Below, in pieces: positions 7,143-15,487 of a DNA stretch of 29,725 nt. Each line of letters begins with the position of its first letter. Within the stretch, counting starts at the first letter, position 1. The notes under the pieces are model-generated. The model was not told where the DNA came from, did no database searches, and saw only the letters and a program-made list of their open reading frames with translations. Position numbers and translations under genes: made by a program. This DNA is from JBCCEV01 sp039030125 (GTDB lineage: Bacteria > Pseudomonadota > Gammaproteobacteria > Ga0077536). The DNA is taken from positions 1-29,725 of the forward strand of contig JBCCEV010000032.1 in NCBI GenBank assembly GCA_039030125.1, written 5' to 3'.

Positions 7143-7811
7143 ATGACAGCGCCGCTGCAGTTTGAAGTCTATTGGTCGATGCGAAGTCCCTATTGTTATC
7201 TCGCACTTGATCGACTGCTCGCCATCCGTCAGCGTTGGGCGGTAGAGATTCACGTTCGTACCGTCTATCCGGTGGCGATACGTAACCCGGGCTTTTTCAA
7301 AACGGCGTCGCCCCACTACCGCCCGTATCACTTGCGTGATTCGCAGCGTATTGCGGAGTTTTTGAAAATACCTTACCGGCGCCCAGTCCCCGATCCGATC
7401 ATTCAGGACATGTCGACCAACACGATCGCCGCCGAGCAACCCTACATTCGTAGACTCACTCACCTCGCCGCCGCGGCAGAGGAGCAGGGCAAGGCACTTG
7501 AATTCCAGGACCGGGTTATGCGGTTGATTTGGAATGGTGAGACGGATGGCTGGCATGAGGCGCCCCATCTCGCCGACGCCATAACCGCTGCCGGCCTTGA
7601 CGCGAAGTCGATGGAACATTCCATTGAAGCGCGCCCGGATCATTTCGAAGCAATCATTGAGCGTAACCAAGAAGCCCAAACGGCCGCCGGTCATGGTGGG
7701 GTGCCTTTGTTTGTTGTCGATGGTGAGCCGTTCTTTGGTCAAGATCGCCTGGACATGCTGCTTTGGCGTTTGCGGCAACGGGGCTTGGTGGAGCGTAGCG
7801 CTGCGAAATAA
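7143..7811 (+). CDS. DsbA-fold oxidoreductase, 2-hydroxychromene-2-carboxylate isomerase-like
   Basis: A 222-residue thioredoxin/DsbA-superfamily protein without a signal peptide. The N-terminus carries YWSMRSPYCYLALDRL, matching the 'SPYSYLAL' strand-helix of HCCA isomerases and kappa GSTs. The C-terminus has GVPLFVVDGEPFFGQDRLDML, with the cis-proline and the hallmark 'GVPtFvvdge.fwGqdrl'. There is one cysteine in the active loop rather than CxxC, so it is more likely a glutathione-dependent isomerase or transferase than a disulfide oxidase. The N-terminus begins at ATG 7143; no strong ribosome site is seen. The two GST-like genes earlier in the window suggest a glutathione- or thiol-using metabolism nearby. 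Confidence 0.82.
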   Translation: MTAPLQFEVYWSMRSPYCYLALDRLLAIRQRWAVEIHVRTVYPVAIRNPGFFKTASPHYRPYHLRDSQRIAEFLKIPYRRPVPDPIIQDMSTNTIAAEQPYIRRLTHLAAAAEEQGKALEFQDRVMRLIWNGETDGWHEAPHLADAITAAGLDAKSMEHSIEARPDHFEAIIERNQEAQTAAGHGGVPLFVVDGEPFFGQDRLDMLLWRLRQRGLVERSAAK

Positions 7812-8131
7812 TCAGCATGTGACTCAAGGGGGCAACAATGACCCGGGTTCGCGATCTGCGATCAGATGTTCGCCGCCGCGCGTTGGCGCTAACTAAGCAT
7901 TTATTGCGCTAGGTAAGTTGTGGTGAAGGGCCGTTTATTTTGATGGTCGCGGTGGGTCTCTAAGCGGCCCAAGGAAAACCGCGTGGGGCACCTGATGCAT
8001 CAAAATGATGCAGTTTTACGCCGCCTGAAATCTCGGGGCCTTCCAGTAGTCTGTGAGCGGTGTCTCACCGCCACCAGTCCGGGTCGTCTAGGGTGTGTCT
8101 CGACAAGCATTAAAAACGATCGCGTAGAAGA
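7812..8131. other. Intergenic region without a recognised gene
   Basis: This 320-base gap separates the DsbA-like gene from the first DUF1800 gene. It has no convincing open frame. It holds two perfect hairpins: TGCATCA-AAA-TGATGCA at 7996-8012, followed by GTTTT, and GCGGTG-TCT-CACCGC at 8057-8071. I could not match it to a known riboswitch or small RNA. The promoter of the DUF1800-DUF1501 unit presumably lies in its last 100 bases. Confidence 0.5.
7996..8017 (+). terminator. Hairpin plus short T-tract, terminator-like
   Basis: A seven-base perfect stem, TGCATCA / TGATGCA, with an AAA loop is followed by GTTTTA. It lies 185 bases after the stop of the DsbA-like gene. The stem is AT-rich and short, so termination would be modest; a dyad operator is equally possible. 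Confidence 0.3.
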
Positions 8132-9967
8132 ATGAGTTGCGCTTTACCCATGAGACTCGTCATTGTCACCTTCGCCTTTGTGCTTGGGCACTCGGCAGCC
8201 GCCGTGGGTCTGTCCGATCCCAGATCGCAAACACCCTATTCTTGCTCGGGATCGCGGCCGGTTCCATCGGCATTTGAAACCACCGCGTCAACCTCTCGCT
8301 TTCTAACGCAAGCGACTTTCGGGCCAACGAAAGCGGCGGTGGGCGACCTTACCGGTGGCAGCGCCTCGCGATGGTTTGTTCAACAACTGCAAGAACCAGC
8401 AAGCCTTAACGTTCCTCAGGTTGAGGGCTACATGGCGATGCTGGAGGATCCAACGCAGGATTTTCAAACGCTGACGATCCAGGCTACGACCCTCTCTTTT
8501 TGGCGCAATGCGATCGAGGCCGATGATCAGCTTCGCCAGCGCATGGCGTTCGCGCTTTCGCAAATCTTGGTAGTGTCTAATTTCCGGGGCGAAGTCCTCA
8601 CCGACATCCCTGAGGGTGTGGCTTACTTTCAGGACATCTTGACCGAGCAGGCGTTTGGCAATTACCGCGACCTTTTGGAGACGGTAACCTACTCACCGGC
8701 TATGGGCGACTATCTGACCTACATGGGTAACCAGAAGGCGGACCCCGAAACCGGACGCATGCCCGATGAAAATTACGCTCGGGAATTGCTCCAGCTTTTC
8801 ACGATCGGGCCAGTCGCGCTGCAACCTGACGGGCAACCCTTGCTTGACGCCAATAATCGCCCCATCGAGATCTACGACAACACGGACATTACCGGCCTGG
8901 CCCGGGTCTTCACCGGACTTGATCTAAAAGGTTTAAACCGCGACCAGTTCCCGGCCCTCGATAACATCATTAGTTTGGGCACCGGATTAGAAAAGTCGTT
9001 TTTACAACCGATGGCGATCACGGAGGCCTTACATTCGACGGCTCCTAAGCAATTTCTCTCCTGTGCGATCCCAGCCCGCACCAAAGCCGCTCCCAGCATC
9101 GCCAAGGCGCTCGACTGCATCATCGAACAACCCAACGTTGGACCGTTCGTATCAAGACAGCTCATCCAGCGCCTGACCACCAGCGCCCCTGAGCCCGGCT
9201 ATGTGTTGCGGGTGTCTAAGGCATTCAACGCCGGCCGCTTTGTCTTGCCCGACGGCACGAAGGTCGGGGAAGGGCGTAAGGGCGATTTGGCCGCAACAGT
9301 TGCCGCGATCTTGTTCGACCCCGAAGCCCGATGCGCGACGGCCTTAGCGGATCGCAAGTTCGGCAAAATCCGCGAACCCGTTCTGCGCTTCACACATTGG
9401 GCACGCGCGTTCGACGTCGATGCATCCCATCCGCAGTATGCACCTGATCTCTACGACTTGATTCAGCCAGACTCGCTGGCCCAACATCCCTATCGTTCGA
9501 AGTCGGTATTCAATTTCTACCGGCCCGGTTACATCGCGCCGGGTACTCGCTCCGGTGCGTTAGGGCTAACCGTGCCGGAACTCCAGATCGTCGATGCCAC
9601 CACCACCCCGGCTTATATTAATTTCATCGCGTTGTGGGCGTACGGCGGACCTTTGATGTTTGGCGATGAGCGCTACGAAGAGTTAGCCCTGGCCGGTGTG
9701 CCCGTTGATACCGATACCTTGGAGGAATCGTTCATCCCAAATTATTCGCAGGAGCTCGACCTCGCTGGTAATGTCGAGGCTCTTGTCGACCACCTCGATG
9801 CGCTGTTGCTCTACGGGAGTATGTCGGATGCGACCAAGAGCAGCATCGGGGCGACCCTCATCGAGGCAACCGAATTTGAACCCGAGGAGCCACAAACCGC
9901 TTATGAGCGCGTTGCGCTGGCGGTGTTATTGGTTATGACATCCCCTGATTACCTGGTGCAACGATGA
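8132..9967 (+). CDS. DUF1800 family secreted protein (first copy)
   Basis: A 611-residue DUF1800 protein with an N-terminal signal peptide (MRLVIVTFAFVLGHSAAA within the first 25 residues). Family landmarks in order are SRFLTQATFGPT, LRQRMAFALSQILVVS, DENYARELLQLFTIG, the FVSRQLIQRLTTS block, HPYRSKSVFNFYRPGY and a C-terminal LLVMTSPDYLVQR. DUF1800 proteins are large helical proteins of unknown biochemical role. They are almost always encoded just before a DUF1501 protein and are thought to act together in the periplasm or at the surface. The next gene overlaps by four bases (ATGA), showing translational coupling. A second ATG at 8150 would keep the signal peptide intact and is an alternative start. 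Confidence 0.92.
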   Translation: MSCALPMRLVIVTFAFVLGHSAAAVGLSDPRSQTPYSCSGSRPVPSAFETTASTSRFLTQATFGPTKAAVGDLTGGSASRWFVQQLQEPASLNVPQVEGYMAMLEDPTQDFQTLTIQATTLSFWRNAIEADDQLRQRMAFALSQILVVSNFRGEVLTDIPEGVAYFQDILTEQAFGNYRDLLETVTYSPAMGDYLTYMGNQKADPETGRMPDENYARELLQLFTIGPVALQPDGQPLLDANNRPIEIYDNTDITGLARVFTGLDLKGLNRDQFPALDNIISLGTGLEKSFLQPMAITEALHSTAPKQFLSCAIPARTKAAPSIAKALDCIIEQPNVGPFVSRQLIQRLTTSAPEPGYVLRVSKAFNAGRFVLPDGTKVGEGRKGDLAATVAAILFDPEARCATALADRKFGKIREPVLRFTHWARAFDVDASHPQYAPDLYDLIQPDSLAQHPYRSKSVFNFYRPGYIAPGTRSGALGLTVPELQIVDATTTPAYINFIALWAYGGPLMFGDERYEELALAGVPVDTDTLEESFIPNYSQELDLAGNVEALVDHLDALLLYGSMSDATKSSIGATLIEATEFEPEEPQTAYERVALAVLLVMTSPDYLVQR

Positions 9968-11373
9968 TGGACGTGAATGGGAAACATCGCCGACAGATTT
10001 TGAGAGGCCTCGGGGCAAGTGCGCTAACGGCGACAGCTTTAAGCGGCGCGCCCAGCCGTTTTACGGCCCATGCGGCTGACACGTCGAACTATCAGGCGCT
10101 CGTTTGTGTGTTCTTATTTGGTGGGCTCGATCACAACGAGGTCTTAATCCCTTACGACACGGCGAGTTATCGACGTTTTAGAACGCTCAGGTCGTCGTTG
10201 ATCATAGAGCAGGGAGAATCGCGCCAGCGCGAGCGTTTGCTACCGATCACCATGCAGCAAAACTCGGTTTTGCAAGGGCGACAAATGGCAATGCCGCCGG
10301 AGCTGCCGGCGCTCAAGGCATTGTTCGATCGCGGTGATTTGGCCATCGTTGGCAACGTTGGCCCGTTGCTCGAACCGGTCACCCGCCAACGTTTCGAGCG
10401 CAGTGCGGCACGCTTACCGCCACGGTTATTTTCCCATAACGATCAGCAGTCAACCTGGCAGGCGAGTGCGCCGGAGGGCGCGCAATTCGGTTGGGGTGGT
10501 CTGTTTGCCGACGCTGTCCTTGCCACCGGTGCCAACCAGCGGCAACCGCAGTTCACCACGATCGCCAGCAACGAAGTGGGGCCCTTCCTTACCGGGCGTC
10601 AGGTAGTGCCCTATCGGGTGGGCGTGAAGGGCGCGGCGCGCGTGCACTTGCTTGACGATTACTATGACGGTTTCGCTGAGGAACGCGCCGAATCACTCGC
10701 GGCCATAAGAGCGCAGTTGGCAGCTCAGCGGTTCAGTGGTGAGCACGTACTCGAACAAGATTTGGCTCGGGCCTTCGCCGCGGCGTTTGATACCAACGAG
10801 GCCTACGATCGTGCGCGCCAAGCTGGCGATCCGCTCACCACTGAATTTCCCCAAGGTCCGCTTGGCCAGCAGCTTCATGCAGTGGCCGAAACCATCAACG
10901 TACGTGAACAACTGTTCGCCAACAAACAGGTGTTTTTTGTGGGCCTCGGTGGCTTTGATACGCACTCGGCACAGGCCGAGAATTTGCCGCGCCTACTCGA
11001 AGAAGTTGACGGGGCTATGGCCGCTTTTTACCGAGCGATGACCGAGCTCGAATTGCAGGAGCAGGTCACCCTGTTCACCGCTTCGGACTTTGGCCGCACG
11101 CTCGCGGTGAATGGGGATGGGACCGATCATGGTTGGGGCGGGCATCACCTGGTGCTCGGGGGCGCAGTTAAGGGTGGTGAGATTTATGGCGCCATGCCGC
11201 CGACTGAATTGGGACACGATGCCGACTGCGGAAGTGGGCGCTTGATCCCGACCATGGCTGTTGAACAGTACGCCGCCGAGCTTGGCCGGTGGTTTGGGCT
11301 CTCACAAACCGAACTCACTAACGCGCTCCCCAATCTGTCTCGGTTCGATGCGTTGAAGAGAACCTTCTTATAG
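9964..11373 (+). CDS. DUF1501 family Tat-exported protein (first copy)
   Basis: A 469-residue DUF1501 protein. The N-terminus has HRRQILRGLGASALTATAL, an RR-containing Tat-like signal, with a possible cleavage site after FTAHA. The body has LFGGLDHNEVLIPYD, VGLGGFDTHSAQAENL, FTASDFGRTLAVNGDGTDHG and GWGGHHLVLGGAVKGG. These are the metal-site-like Asp/His motifs that relate DUF1501 to sulfatases and alkaline phosphatases. Its enzymatic activity is not established. Translation is coupled to the upstream DUF1800 gene by an ATGATG overlap, which supports joint function. It is about 75 residues longer than the second DUF1501 copy at 13198. Confidence 0.92.
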   Translation: MMDVNGKHRRQILRGLGASALTATALSGAPSRFTAHAADTSNYQALVCVFLFGGLDHNEVLIPYDTASYRRFRTLRSSLIIEQGESRQRERLLPITMQQNSVLQGRQMAMPPELPALKALFDRGDLAIVGNVGPLLEPVTRQRFERSAARLPPRLFSHNDQQSTWQASAPEGAQFGWGGLFADAVLATGANQRQPQFTTIASNEVGPFLTGRQVVPYRVGVKGAARVHLLDDYYDGFAEERAESLAAIRAQLAAQRFSGEHVLEQDLARAFAAAFDTNEAYDRARQAGDPLTTEFPQGPLGQQLHAVAETINVREQLFANKQVFFVGLGGFDTHSAQAENLPRLLEEVDGAMAAFYRAMTELELQEQVTLFTASDFGRTLAVNGDGTDHGWGGHHLVLGGAVKGGEIYGAMPPTELGHDADCGSGRLIPTMAVEQYAAELGRWFGLSQTELTNALPNLSRFDALKRTFL

Positions 11374-11408
11374 AGCGCGGTGCGACGCGGGTGCTGGCAC
11401 CGGCTCTA

Positions 11409-11427
11409 AGCCCGCCACCCGCGGGCT
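11409..11427 (+). terminator. GC-rich hairpin after the first DUF1800-DUF1501 pair
   Basis: AGCCCGC-CACCC-GCGGGCT is a perfect seven-base stem with a five-base loop, 36 bases after the DUF1501 stop. A second dyad, GGTGC-TG-GCACC, lies just before it. Only ATT follows, so the T-tract is poor. It probably marks the end of the first module. Confidence 0.4.
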
Positions 11428-11526
11428 ATTCCATTACTAGCGCGCCGCCGCTTCGCCGATTTTCGCGGGCCTCGGTGAGTCGACGCCTTCCGTTTGCAAT
11501 GGAGTCAACCCTGTCAACCAATCGGC

Positions 11527-11546
11527 CTGTCAATCGTTATTGACAG
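11527..11546. promoter_or_regulatory. Operator-like inverted repeat before the second DUF1800-DUF1501 module
   Basis: CTGTCAAT-CGTT-ATTGACAG is a perfect inverted repeat with eight-base arms. It ends 47 bases before ATG 11594. Its right arm contains TTGACA, a consensus -35 hexamer, though no good -10 is found at the matching distance. A related CTGTCAAC lies 17 bases upstream of the left arm. It looks like a binding site for a dimeric regulator; I cannot name which. Confidence 0.45.
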
Positions 11547-11593
11547 TGAGGAGCGAAATTTTGGACTCAATTTCAACAACAAGGAGCGACAAC

Positions 11594-11818
11594 ATGCCTG
11601 CGGAGGTAACGGTGACACTCGGCATTCTGACGGCCGGGATGAACGCCTATTTAGTTTCACCGTCGCCGCTTGAAACCCGCACAAGCTTAACGGGCGAGTG
11701 GCAGCAGATTCTGGGTGCCCTTGGGCCGGCCTTACGCGCACGCCAGCATGACCCAAAGACCGCGTCGTCCGCCCGGGTTGATGATTCCCGGGCGAGTTTG
11801 GAAGGCGATCATGATTAA
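11594..11818 (+). CDS. Small hypothetical protein leading the second DUF1800-DUF1501 module
   Basis: AAGGAG stands seven bases before ATG 11594, giving a 74-residue frame (MPAEVTVTLGILTAGMNAYL at the start) that ends 15 bases before the second DUF1800 gene. An upstream start at 11540 exists but lacks a ribosome site and lies over the inverted repeat. The protein has no signal peptide or cysteine. Its second half is rich in Ala, Arg and Asp and looks disordered. I do not recognise it. The good ribosome site and its position argue for translation, perhaps as a leader that couples the weak TTG start of the next gene. Confidence 0.5.
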   Translation: MPAEVTVTLGILTAGMNAYLVSPSPLETRTSLTGEWQQILGALGPALRARQHDPKTASSARVDDSRASLEGDHD

Positions 11819-11833
11819 CCGGCAGGTGCTGGA

Positions 11834-13195
11834 TTGAAAAACATCGAAACATTTCACGCGCTTAACCGCTTCGGATTAGGAGCCGCGCCGGGCGAAGCAA
11901 AAACGCTTGGGAACGATCCCCGGGGTTGGGTCAAAGCACAAATCGTGCGGCACCCGGTCCCCGAAGTGTTTTCTTGGTTCAGCTCTTCCGCTGAGATCAT
12001 TGCGGCTATTCATAATGCGCGGCTTGCGGGACCCGACGAGCTACGGCAGGCGACCGGTGATGCCTATCGAAAGGGCTTCATCCCCGAGGTGGTAGCCCGC
12101 GCGCGCGTGATGATCGGCAGTGATTCACCATTTGCCGAGCGAATGGTGATGTTCTGGTCGAACCACTTCACGGTTTCTAACGCCAAGCGGATTATCGGGC
12201 CTGCTATTCCGGCCTATGAACGCGAAGCCATTCGTCCCCATGTGTTTGGCAAGTTTGCCGACATGTTGAAAGCGGTTAGCCGGCATCCGGCAATGATCAG
12301 TTATCTCGACAATTTTGCATCAATGGGCGAAAACTCATTGGCGGGCGTGCGGCGCAAAGCTAAAACAGGCACCGAGAAAACCCTCAATGAGAATCTTGCG
12401 CGGGAGATCCTTGAGCTGCACACGCTTGGCGTGAATGGTGGCTACCAGCAGGTCGATGTGATCGAGTTAGCCAAGGCAATCACGGGGTGGAGTCATGGTG
12501 GCGCCCGCCTGCCATTTGAGCGCCAGCCGGTTCACGGCAATTTCGAATACAAGCACTTTTTCCATGAGCCCGGTCCGAAGACGGTTCTGGGGAAGACCTA
12601 TCGGGAAAACGGTGATCAAGAGGGTCTGGATATTCTTGAGGATCTCGCGCTTCACCCCGCGACCGCCGAGTTTCTCGCGACTAAATTGGTTCGGCATTTT
12701 GTTGCGGACGACCCGAGCGGCGCGGCTGTCGATGCAATTGCCTCGGTCTACCGGGACAGCGGCGGCGATCTCGCCCAAGTCTCGCGCGCGCTTGTTGATC
12801 TTGAGCAGGCATGGGCCAGCCCCCTTGCTAAGGTGAAATCACATTACGAGTATGTCGTTGCGGTTCATCGAGCGACAGGACACCGCCAAGCCAAGGCTTT
12901 GGATGTCCTTCAACCTTTGCGCGATATGGGTCAATTACCCTTTTCCGCGACCTCACCGGCGGGTTGGGGTGATGAAGCCAAGGATTGGATTGCGCCAGAA
13001 GCACTGATGCGTCGCATCGAATGGATCCACAGGTATACCGCGAACCTGAGCAGTGGCTTGGACCCTTTAGCGGAACTGGACGATTTGATGGGCCCAGTGG
13101 TTAACGATGCGACGCGCGTGACCGTGCAGCGAGCGCCCACGCGCAAAGATGCCATGGCTCTCATTCTCGCCAGCGCGGAGTTCCAAAGGAGATAA
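11834..13195 (+). CDS. DUF1800 family protein (second copy)
   Basis: A 453-residue DUF1800 protein of the shorter subfamily. It opens with ETFHALNRFGLGAAPGEAK, then AERMVMFWSNHFTVS, the HPAMISYLDNF block, LNENLAREILELHTLGVNGG, EFLATKLVRHFVADDP and PAGWGDEAKDWIAPEALMRR near the end. The start must be TTG 11834: upstream in this frame a TAA lies at 11816-11818 with no ATG or GTG between, and AGGTG lies at 11824-11828. There is no evident signal peptide, unlike the copy at 8132. It is followed after two bases by the second DUF1501 gene. It is clearly diverged from the first copy, so these are two distinct lineages rather than a recent duplication. Confidence 0.9.
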   Translation: MKNIETFHALNRFGLGAAPGEAKTLGNDPRGWVKAQIVRHPVPEVFSWFSSSAEIIAAIHNARLAGPDELRQATGDAYRKGFIPEVVARARVMIGSDSPFAERMVMFWSNHFTVSNAKRIIGPAIPAYEREAIRPHVFGKFADMLKAVSRHPAMISYLDNFASMGENSLAGVRRKAKTGTEKTLNENLAREILELHTLGVNGGYQQVDVIELAKAITGWSHGGARLPFERQPVHGNFEYKHFFHEPGPKTVLGKTYRENGDQEGLDILEDLALHPATAEFLATKLVRHFVADDPSGAAVDAIASVYRDSGGDLAQVSRALVDLEQAWASPLAKVKSHYEYVVAVHRATGHRQAKALDVLQPLRDMGQLPFSATSPAGWGDEAKDWIAPEALMRRIEWIHRYTANLSSGLDPLAELDDLMGPVVNDATRVTVQRAPTRKDAMALILASAEFQRR

Positions 13196-13197
13196 GT

Positions 13198-14379
13198 ATG
13201 GTTGATCGTCGCCGTTTTCTAAGCGCCAGTGCCGCCAGTGCGCTGGCAACGCTCGCCAGCACACGTCTAACCTTTGCCTCGATTCCGACCGAGAAACGGC
13301 TGATCTTCATTGTCTTGCGTGGCGGACTCGACAGTCTGCACGCCTTACCGCCATACGCCGACAAAGACTTTCTCCGATTGCGCCCCACGCTCGCTCGTGC
13401 CGGAGAGCAAGCGGATGGTGTCGTTGATCTCGATGGTTACTTCGGGATGCACCGGGCGTTAGCGCCACTGTTGTCGCTTTATGAGGCTAAGGCGCTGCTC
13501 TTCGTACCGGCGGCCGCGACACAATATCGCGACCGCTCACACTTTGACGGGCAAAACTTACTCGAGAATGGTAGTGGCAAACCCTACGGCGCTAAAACCG
13601 GCTGGTTGAATCGAGCGTTAGAACCCTTTCAGGGCGAAGATCGCCGCTTCGGTTTATCCATTGGTCCCGCGGTGCCGCTGATCTTGCAAGGTGATGTGCG
13701 GATACAAACCTGGTCGGACTCCGCGCTGCCGGATGCGGATGAGGATTTTCTGCGCCGCTTGTTAAAGACGTACAGCACGGACCCCTTATTTAGCGACGCG
13801 CTGCAAGACGCGGTCGGGGCCCCGCAAACTGAGGTGGGCAGCGCGGGGATGAGAGCGCGGCCCTTGCGGGGCGCAAACTTCACTCAATCGGTGCGGGCTG
13901 CCGCTGACTTGTTATCACGCGTCGATGGGCCGCGGGTCGCCGTTTTGGACCTTGATGGTTGGGATACCCACTTCGATCAAGATCGCCGTCTTTCGACCTT
14001 ATTCGAAAGCTTGTCGCAAGGGATCTTGGCGCTACAAAGTGGCCTCGCTCAGCATTGGTCGGATACGGCGGTGTTGGTGGTCTCAGAGTTTGGGCGCACG
14101 GCCGCGGAAAACGGCAACCGGGGAACCGATCACGGGACCGGCGGCCTCGCGATGCTTGCCGGCGGTGCCGTAGCGGGTGGCCGTATCAATGGCGTGTGGC
14201 CGGGGTTGTCCTCAAAGGCACTGTGGGAGGGTCGCGATTTGCGAGCGGTCAACAGCTATGAATCGTTGTTTAAAGCACTTTTGATGGGTCATTTAGGATT
14301 GGAACAAAATTGGGTCGAGGACCAGGTGTTCCCGCAAAGCCGCCGCTTGGAACCCATGTCTGGATTACTTAGGACTTAG
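13198..14379 (+). CDS. DUF1501 family Tat-exported protein (second copy)
   Basis: A 393-residue DUF1501 protein. The N-terminus VDRRRFLSASAASALATLA has a twin-arginine motif and a hydrophobic stretch, with likely cleavage near TFA. Motifs are IVLRGGLDSLHALPPYAD, RDRSHFDGQNLLENG, AVLDLDGWDTHFDQDRR, VSEFGRTAAENGNRGTDHG and LAGGAVAGGRINGVWPG. These are the conserved Asp/His/Gly blocks of the family, which is distantly sulfatase-like. Two bases separate it from the DUF1800 gene before it, so they form one transcription unit. The partner DUF1800 lacks a visible signal peptide while this protein has one, so it may travel with or separately from its partner; this is unresolved. Confidence 0.91.
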   Translation: MVDRRRFLSASAASALATLASTRLTFASIPTEKRLIFIVLRGGLDSLHALPPYADKDFLRLRPTLARAGEQADGVVDLDGYFGMHRALAPLLSLYEAKALLFVPAAATQYRDRSHFDGQNLLENGSGKPYGAKTGWLNRALEPFQGEDRRFGLSIGPAVPLILQGDVRIQTWSDSALPDADEDFLRRLLKTYSTDPLFSDALQDAVGAPQTEVGSAGMRARPLRGANFTQSVRAAADLLSRVDGPRVAVLDLDGWDTHFDQDRRLSTLFESLSQGILALQSGLAQHWSDTAVLVVSEFGRTAAENGNRGTDHGTGGLAMLAGGAVAGGRINGVWPGLSSKALWEGRDLRAVNSYESLFKALLMGHLGLEQNWVEDQVFPQSRRLEPMSGLLRT

Positions 14380-14503
14380 CCCACGCAAATTCGTCTCGCG
14401 TAGTGCCGAGAAACACCCGGGTCGTTTTGCTGATCTCAAAGGTGTTGGGGGTTTTTCGAGTAACCGCAGTCGCTCGGGTTCGCCGAGTTCTGCATCGAGC
14501 GCG

Positions 14504-15262
14504 TCAGCTCCGGCGCGTTGTGAAACCGGCGCCCCAATAACTCAGCAACGCGCCCAACAGGCAAGCTGCCGTCAAAGGGAGTGCGGGTATTCGAACCGGC
14601 CCACTCGCTGTTGAAGTCGCGGTGGTGAGCGCGTCAATAGCGGCATCGAAGTCCGTTTGACTCAGTTGATAATTCAATGCAACCCGCACCGGCGCAGAGG
14701 ATGTGTGGACGACCGGGCCGCCCACACCGGAGGTTGCAAAAAATTCAATATCCACGAGGTAAGCGCCGGCCGCAGGTGCCGAGCCATTGTTGTCGATGGT
14801 GAAATCGAGATGCGAATGAATACTGCCGTCTGGCGAAATCTGGTCGATTGCGCCCTCTGGGGTCGTGACACCGGATGTGCTCCAGGTCGTCGTCGATGAC
14901 AGCGCATCGGTGTAGATGATCTGCTCTTGGTCCGGCACGCTGGTAACCCAACTTGCGCCATCCCAAAACTCGAGTTGCCCAACGCCGCGGTAGTTGAAAA
15001 TCGAGAGCGCTTGAAAGGTTCCTGATTGCGCCTGATAGCCGGGATCATCGGTCCCTTGCGGGCCGCCCGATAAGTCACCGAAATCTCCCAGGAATAGGAA
15101 GCGCCCGGTGGCCGTATCAACCAGCGTGGACTCCAATGTTTCGAGATTCGTCGGCGAGATAGTGACTTGGTTGCTGTCCAGAGTGACCCACACGTCGGAG
15201 TGCTGCGCGAGCGCGCAAAGTGGGAGCAAGGCGAGTAAGGTCAAGCAGACGAAACGGTTCAC
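14504..15262 (-). CDS. all3515-like, Zur-repressed-type secreted protein with PEP-CTERM-like tail
   Basis: A 252-residue secreted protein. AGGAG lies eight bases before GTG 15262. Residues 1-19 are a signal peptide ending ALA, and the mature protein starts QHSDVWVTLDSNQV. The blocks GTDDPGYQAQSGTF, LEFWDGASW, GSIHSHLDFTI and GAYLVDIEFF match the family named after Anabaena all3515, whose members are zinc-responsive envelope proteins. The C-terminus, RIPALPLTAACLLGALL ... TTRRS, is a hydrophobic segment with a basic end like an exosortase or related sorting signal. A Zur-like box lies 59 bases upstream of the start, which supports repression by Zur when zinc is sufficient. The function may be surface zinc capture, which is inference. 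The gene is convergent with the second DUF1501 gene. Confidence 0.75.
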   Translation of the reverse strand: MNRFVCLTLLALLPLCALAQHSDVWVTLDSNQVTISPTNLETLESTLVDTATGRFLFLGDFGDLSGGPQGTDDPGYQAQSGTFQALSIFNYRGVGQLEFWDGASWVTSVPDQEQIIYTDALSSTTTWSTSGVTTPEGAIDQISPDGSIHSHLDFTIDNNGSAPAAGAYLVDIEFFATSGVGGPVVHTSSAPVRVALNYQLSQTDFDAAIDALTTATSTASGPVRIPALPLTAACLLGALLSYWGAGFTTRRS

Positions 15263-15320
15263 GGTCGGTACTCCTGGCGGTGACGCGCCGATTATAGGGG
15301 GCTAATTATACGGTGAATTT

Positions 15321-15338
15321 GTTACGTTATTACATTTT
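15321..15338 (-). promoter_or_regulatory. Zur-like box in front of the all3515-like gene
   Basis: On the minus strand the sequence AAAATGTAATAACGTAAC is an imperfect palindrome containing AATGTAATAACGT, the same 13 bases found before the COG0523 GTPase gene. It resembles the AT-rich TGTTATA-type dyads bound by Zur in proteobacteria. GTATAAT and CTATAAT (-10-like) lie 15-35 bases downstream, so a bound repressor would cover the promoter. Confidence 0.6.
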
Positions 15339-15487
15339 TGTCGATCTGCGGCGACGCGCTCAGGCATGCGGGCCCGGACTAGGAGATAAGATTGAGCGGG
15401 CGCCACAGAAACACAGCCTCGCCGGATTTCCGCAACGGGTGCACAACAACTCAAGCTTGGGTGTCCGGGTGGTTTAATCAAGAAAGC

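Noticed and set aside
8041..8075. Hairpin GCGGTG-TCT-CACCGC in the 7.8-8.1 kb gap, considered as a riboswitch or small RNA.
   Set aside because: No conserved core of a known riboswitch (such as the c-di-GMP GEMM class) is present, and the hairpin is short.
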